Assembly: GCA_024235655.1 (NCBI GenBank) | Contig: JACKLY010000001.1 | Span: 372,001 to 436,000 of the forward strand | Source: Zoogloeaceae bacterium | GTDB taxonomy: Bacteria; Pseudomonadota; Gammaproteobacteria; Burkholderiales; Rhodocyclaceae | Direction of reading: 5' to 3' | Length of the DNA: 64,000 nucleotides | Part shown: positions 61,181 through 64,000 of the stretch, one piece after another | Numbering within the stretch: the first letter of the stretch is position 1 | How the letters are laid out: the number at the start of each line of letters is the position of its first letter | The notes under the pieces: generated by a model | Databases searched by the model: none | Told to the model about the DNA's origin: nothing | What the model saw: only the letters and a program-made list of their open reading frames with translations | Program-made: the position numbers and the translations under genes

Positions 61181-62896
61181 ATGGCCGCAACCAACTTCAA
61201 GACAGAGAACAACACCTTCAGAAAGCTGATCGGGAACGGATTGACGTACCGCATTCCCCGCTTCCAGCGTGACTACAGTTGGACGAACGACGAATGGGAA
61301 GATCTGTGGATGGATCTCTTGGGCACTCTCAAGGAGGACGGAGAGAGTGCGCACTACATGGGATACCTGGTCTTGCAGTCCGCTGACGACAAGACGTTCG
61401 ATGTCATTGATGGCCAGCAACGCCTTACGACCATTAGCATCATCGTTCTCGCCATTCTCAAGAACATCCAGCGACTGATCAATGCCGGCAATGACGCGGA
61501 GCCAAACACGCGTCGCATGGACCAGATTCGGCAGACCTACGTGGGTTACCTCGATCCCGTGACACTGGTCGCGCGCCCCAAGCTGACGCTCAATCGCAAC
61601 AACAACACCTATTTCCAGACCTATCTGGTGCCACTCGGACACCTTCCGCAGAGAGGTTTCCGCGCATCGGAACATTCGCTACGCAAAGCTTTCGAGTGGT
61701 TCGACAAGCGCGTAGCCGAATACCTCAAGGGCAGTACAGGCGACGAGGGCATGCGGCTTGCGAAGCTCGTGGAAGACATCAGCGACCGACTGTTCTTCAC
61801 GGTGATCACTGTCACCGATGAACTCAACGCCTACAAGGTGTTCGAGACGCTCAACGCCCGTGGCGTGCGCCTGTCCGCAACCGATCTGCTGAAAAACTAC
61901 CTGTTCTCAGTTCTGGATCGGGGCGGAGAGACCGATCACGAGCTTCGCAACCTGGAAGACCGTTGGGAAGCCATCGTCGGCAGGCTCCAGTCGGAGAACT
62001 TCCCAGACTTCCTTCGCGTGCACTGGAACAGCCGCCGCAGCTTCGCGCGCCAGGCCGATCTCTTCAAGACAATCCGTACCCAAGTCAGCACGGCGGAGGC
62101 CGTGTTCCAGTTGCTGCGTAACATGGAAGAAGACTTGGATACCTACTTGGCCTTGTCCTCGCCAGAGCCCTCCGACTGGCCGCTGGAGGACAAGCAACTG
62201 GCAGGGGTACTGAAAACCTTCCGGGTGCGGCAGCCGTTCCCACTGTTGCTGGCCGCCAAGCGAATCTTCGATGCACCTGACTTCACGGGATTGCTGCGGG
62301 CTACGGTGGTGATCTCGATGCGGTTCAATGTGATCGGTTCCTACAGCACCGCCGAGCAAGAACGAAAGTACAACGAGGTCGCCGAACGCGTCGCAAGAAA
62401 CGAGTTGAAAAATCTCGGGCAGGCGCTGCAATCCTTGCGTAGCATTTACCCGGATGATGCCGCGTTCAGAACAGCTTTCGCCGAGAAGGCGATCCGTACC
62501 ACTGACTCTCGAAACAACCGCGTGGTACGGCTCATCCTCTGCGCGCTAGAAAAGCACCTGTCCGGCCAAGCCCATGACTTCGCCAGTGACGCCTTCAACA
62601 TTGAGCATGTCCTGCCGCAAAACGCGCCGGACGGTTGGGGCGGGATCGGTAACGACGACGCAGAAGCCCTCGTGTACCGACTGGGCAACATGACGCTGCT
62701 CCAGGCCGGTGCGAATCGTGACCTAGGCAACCTGGATTACGCCCAGAAGCGGACGACGTACCAGCAAAGCGGCTTTGCGATCACCAAGAAACTCGGCGAC
62801 GACCACGCGGAGTGGACACCGGAGCGGATCGCCGCGCAACAGAACTGGATGGCGGCGCAGGCCACAGCGATCTGGCGCATTGCGCAATTGAGTTGA
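61181..62896 (+). CDS. DUF262/DUF1524 (GmrSD/SspE-like) protein inside the type I RM locus
   Basis: A 571-residue protein. The N-terminal DUF262 (ParB/sulfiredoxin-like NTPase) domain has IPRFQRDYSW at 25-34 and DGQQR at 77-81. The C-terminal DUF1524 HNH-like nuclease domain has IEHVLPQNA with H476, and RLGNMTLL with N503. This pair is shared by GmrSD, BrxU and SspE, which cut modified or otherwise marked invading DNA in other defence systems. It lies between hsdM (15-base gap) and hsdS (7-base gap), so it belongs to the same operon. Whether it is an extra nuclease or a regulator is unknown. Confidence 0.9.
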   Translation: MAATNFKTENNTFRKLIGNGLTYRIPRFQRDYSWTNDEWEDLWMDLLGTLKEDGESAHYMGYLVLQSADDKTFDVIDGQQRLTTISIIVLAILKNIQRLINAGNDAEPNTRRMDQIRQTYVGYLDPVTLVARPKLTLNRNNNTYFQTYLVPLGHLPQRGFRASEHSLRKAFEWFDKRVAEYLKGSTGDEGMRLAKLVEDISDRLFFTVITVTDELNAYKVFETLNARGVRLSATDLLKNYLFSVLDRGGETDHELRNLEDRWEAIVGRLQSENFPDFLRVHWNSRRSFARQADLFKTIRTQVSTAEAVFQLLRNMEEDLDTYLALSSPEPSDWPLEDKQLAGVLKTFRVRQPFPLLLAAKRIFDAPDFTGLLRATVVISMRFNVIGSYSTAEQERKYNEVAERVARNELKNLGQALQSLRSIYPDDAAFRTAFAEKAIRTTDSRNNRVVRLILCALEKHLSGQAHDFASDAFNIEHVLPQNAPDGWGGIGNDDAEALVYRLGNMTLLQAGANRDLGNLDYAQKRTTYQQSGFAITKKLGDDHAEWTPERIAAQQNWMAAQATAIWRIAQLS

Positions 62897-62903
62897 GGCG
62901 CGC

Positions 62904-64000
62904 ATGAGTCACTACAAGCCTTACCCGACCTACAAGGATTCCGAGGTCGAGTGGATCGGCAAGGTGCCGGAGCATTGGGACGTGATGCGGCTGCGTCACG
63001 TTGCAGCATTCAAGAACAGCAACGTGGACAAGAAGGCATACGATGGACAGGAGGCTGTCAGCCTGTGCAATTACACCGATGTCTATTACAACGAGTTCAT
63101 CACGCCGAATTTGCCGTTCATGCAGGCTACCGCCAGTCCTGCTGAGATCGAGCAGTTCACCCTGAAAAAGGGAGATGTGATCATCACGAAGGATTCGGAA
63201 GACCCATCTGACATCGGCATCCCTTCCTTGGTGAAGGAGGAAGTGCCCGGTGTCGTCTGCGGCTACCACCTGACCATGATCCGGGTGGCTGATTTCGACA
63301 CAGCCCGTCTTCTACATCGAATTCTTCAATCCCATCCGACGCAGGCCCATTTCTTCGTCGAGGCCCCTGGTATTACGCGCTACGGATTGAGCCAAGACGC
63401 CATTGGCGATCTGCGATTCTGCCTGCCGCCAGCAAATGAACGTGCAGCAATTACCGACCACCTCGACCGCGAAACCGCGTACATCGACGCGCTGATCGCC
63501 AAGAAGACCAAGTTCATCGAACTGCTGACCAAGAAGCGACAGGCGCTCATCACCCACGCCGTCACCAAGGGGCTGAACCCCAAGGCGAAGATGAAGCAGT
63601 CCGGGGTTGAGTGGATTGGAGAGGTGCCGGAGCACTGGAATATCGTCCAAAGCCGCCGACTCTTCTCAGAAAGAAAGGAAAGAGCTAGAGATGGCGATGT
63701 CCAGCTAACTGCGTCACAAAAATATGGCGTCATTCCCCAGTCAGAGTTCATGGAGCGAGAAGGGCGTCGAGTCATGCTAGTTAGCAAGGGCCATGACATT
63801 CTCAAGCACATCGAGCCTGAAGATTTCTTAATTAGCATGCGTAGCTTTGAGGGGGGGCTTGAGGAGTGTAAATCCTCTGGTTGTGTCAGTTCTGCGTATG
63901 TTCCTTTGGCACCAATCAAGTGGGTTTGGAATCCGTTTTTCCGGTATCTCTTTAAGTCGACAGGATATATTCAGGCTCTACAGAGCACTTCTGATCTTGT
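62904..64000 (+). CDS. hsdS: Type I restriction-modification specificity subunit, cut by the window edge
   Basis: An open frame from ATG 62904 to the window end, about 365 residues so far. The first target recognition domain starts VEWIGKVPEHWDV and ends LSQDAIGDLRFCLPP. It is followed by the central conserved helix region with DHLDRETAYIDALIAKKTK. A second domain starts with the matching VEWIGEVPEHWNI. The two repeated WIG-x-VPEHW starts and the coiled-coil spacer are the classic HsdS design. The hsdR nuclease gene is not seen and would be downstream or absent. The last 350 bases look richer in A and T than the rest. Confidence 0.9.
   Translation, partial: MSHYKPYPTYKDSEVEWIGKVPEHWDVMRLRHVAAFKNSNVDKKAYDGQEAVSLCNYTDVYYNEFITPNLPFMQATASPAEIEQFTLKKGDVIITKDSEDPSDIGIPSLVKEEVPGVVCGYHLTMIRVADFDTARLLHRILQSHPTQAHFFVEAPGITRYGLSQDAIGDLRFCLPPANERAAITDHLDRETAYIDALIAKKTKFIELLTKKRQALITHAVTKGLNPKAKMKQSGVEWIGEVPEHWNIVQSRRLFSERKERARDGDVQLTASQKYGVIPQSEFMEREGRRVMLVSKGHDILKHIEPEDFLISMRSFEGGLEECKSSGCVSSAYVPLAPIKWVWNPFFRYLFKSTGYIQALQSTSDL

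Noticed and set aside
1..64000. CRISPR arrays, tRNA or rRNA genes, riboswitches and prophage
   Set aside because: No regularly spaced repeats, cloverleaf-like segments, conserved rRNA stretches or phage structural genes were noticed on reading. A covariance-model search could still find small RNAs.

Overview
The window looks like chromosomal DNA of a Gram-negative betaproteobacterium. My best guess is the Rhodocyclales (Azonexus/Dechloromonas/Azoarcus-like), from family resemblance alone. It has high-GC coding bias on both strands, a class I polyhydroxyalkanoate synthase, DsbA and DsbD, the oxygen-independent ubiquinone genes ubiUVT behind an FNR-type promoter, and a complete leucine/isovalerate (liu) operon. 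This suggests a facultatively anaerobic, respiring heterotroph that uses amino acids and acetate and stores PHA. I see no tRNA, rRNA, CRISPR array or prophage.

Layout. 1-493 is a small mobile-element graveyard: the tail of a REP-associated (RAYT) transposase, REP-like palindromes, a short direct repeat and the first codons of an IS3-type OrfA. 494-6923 (minus strand) holds acs, dsbD, cutA, a small hydrolase, a 2Fe-2S ferredoxin-like protein and a VanZ-like membrane protein. 7105-8691 is a NIT-domain diguanylate cyclase. 8717-13506 is the prkA-yeaH-spoVR stress module. 13597-17296 is an arginine-to-glutamate unit containing a fused arginase-ornithine aminotransferase and an ALDH7-type dehydrogenase. 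17418-20951 pairs a PatZ-type protein acetyltransferase with a two-PAS protein. 21036-25784 holds a sodium:solute symporter, a KAS III-like enzyme, ubiB and a small unknown gene. 26021-29903 (plus strand) is argS, a SPOR protein, dsbA and an SDR. 29906-33695 is a three-gene overlapping operon: phosphate-binding-like protein, hybrid-PAS histidine kinase, and a receiver fused to an RsbW-like ATPase. 33827-36226 is ubiUVT. 36271-42419 (minus) holds a K+ channel, an HNH protein, a lipase-like hydrolase, a phosphodiesterase, phaC and a metallo-beta-lactamase-fold (MBL) protein. 42484-55883 (plus) is liuR and a long leucine-catabolism operon. 55889-58046 holds small DUF1289 proteins, an MBL protein and two secreted proteins. 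58078-59015 is pqiC plus a truncated pqiB. From 59147 to the window end is a type I restriction-modification locus, hsdM - DUF262/DUF1524 gene - hsdS.

How the genes work together. Leucine catabolism runs from isovaleryl-CoA dehydrogenase through biotin-dependent methylcrotonyl-CoA carboxylase, the hydratase and HMG-CoA lyase to acetyl-CoA and acetoacetate. A thiolase in the same operon can process acetoacetyl-CoA, and phaC can polymerise hydroxyacyl-CoAs. An unusual acetyltransferase-carbonic anhydrase fusion inside the operon could supply bicarbonate to the carboxylase. Acs makes acetyl-CoA, and the PatZ homologue is of the type that inactivates Acs by lysine acetylation. The most unusual items are the arginase-aminotransferase fusion, the GNAT-carbonic anhydrase fusion, the GmrSD/SspE-like DUF262 protein inside a type I RM operon that abuts a broken pqiB, and the binding protein/kinase/receiver-ATPase operon.
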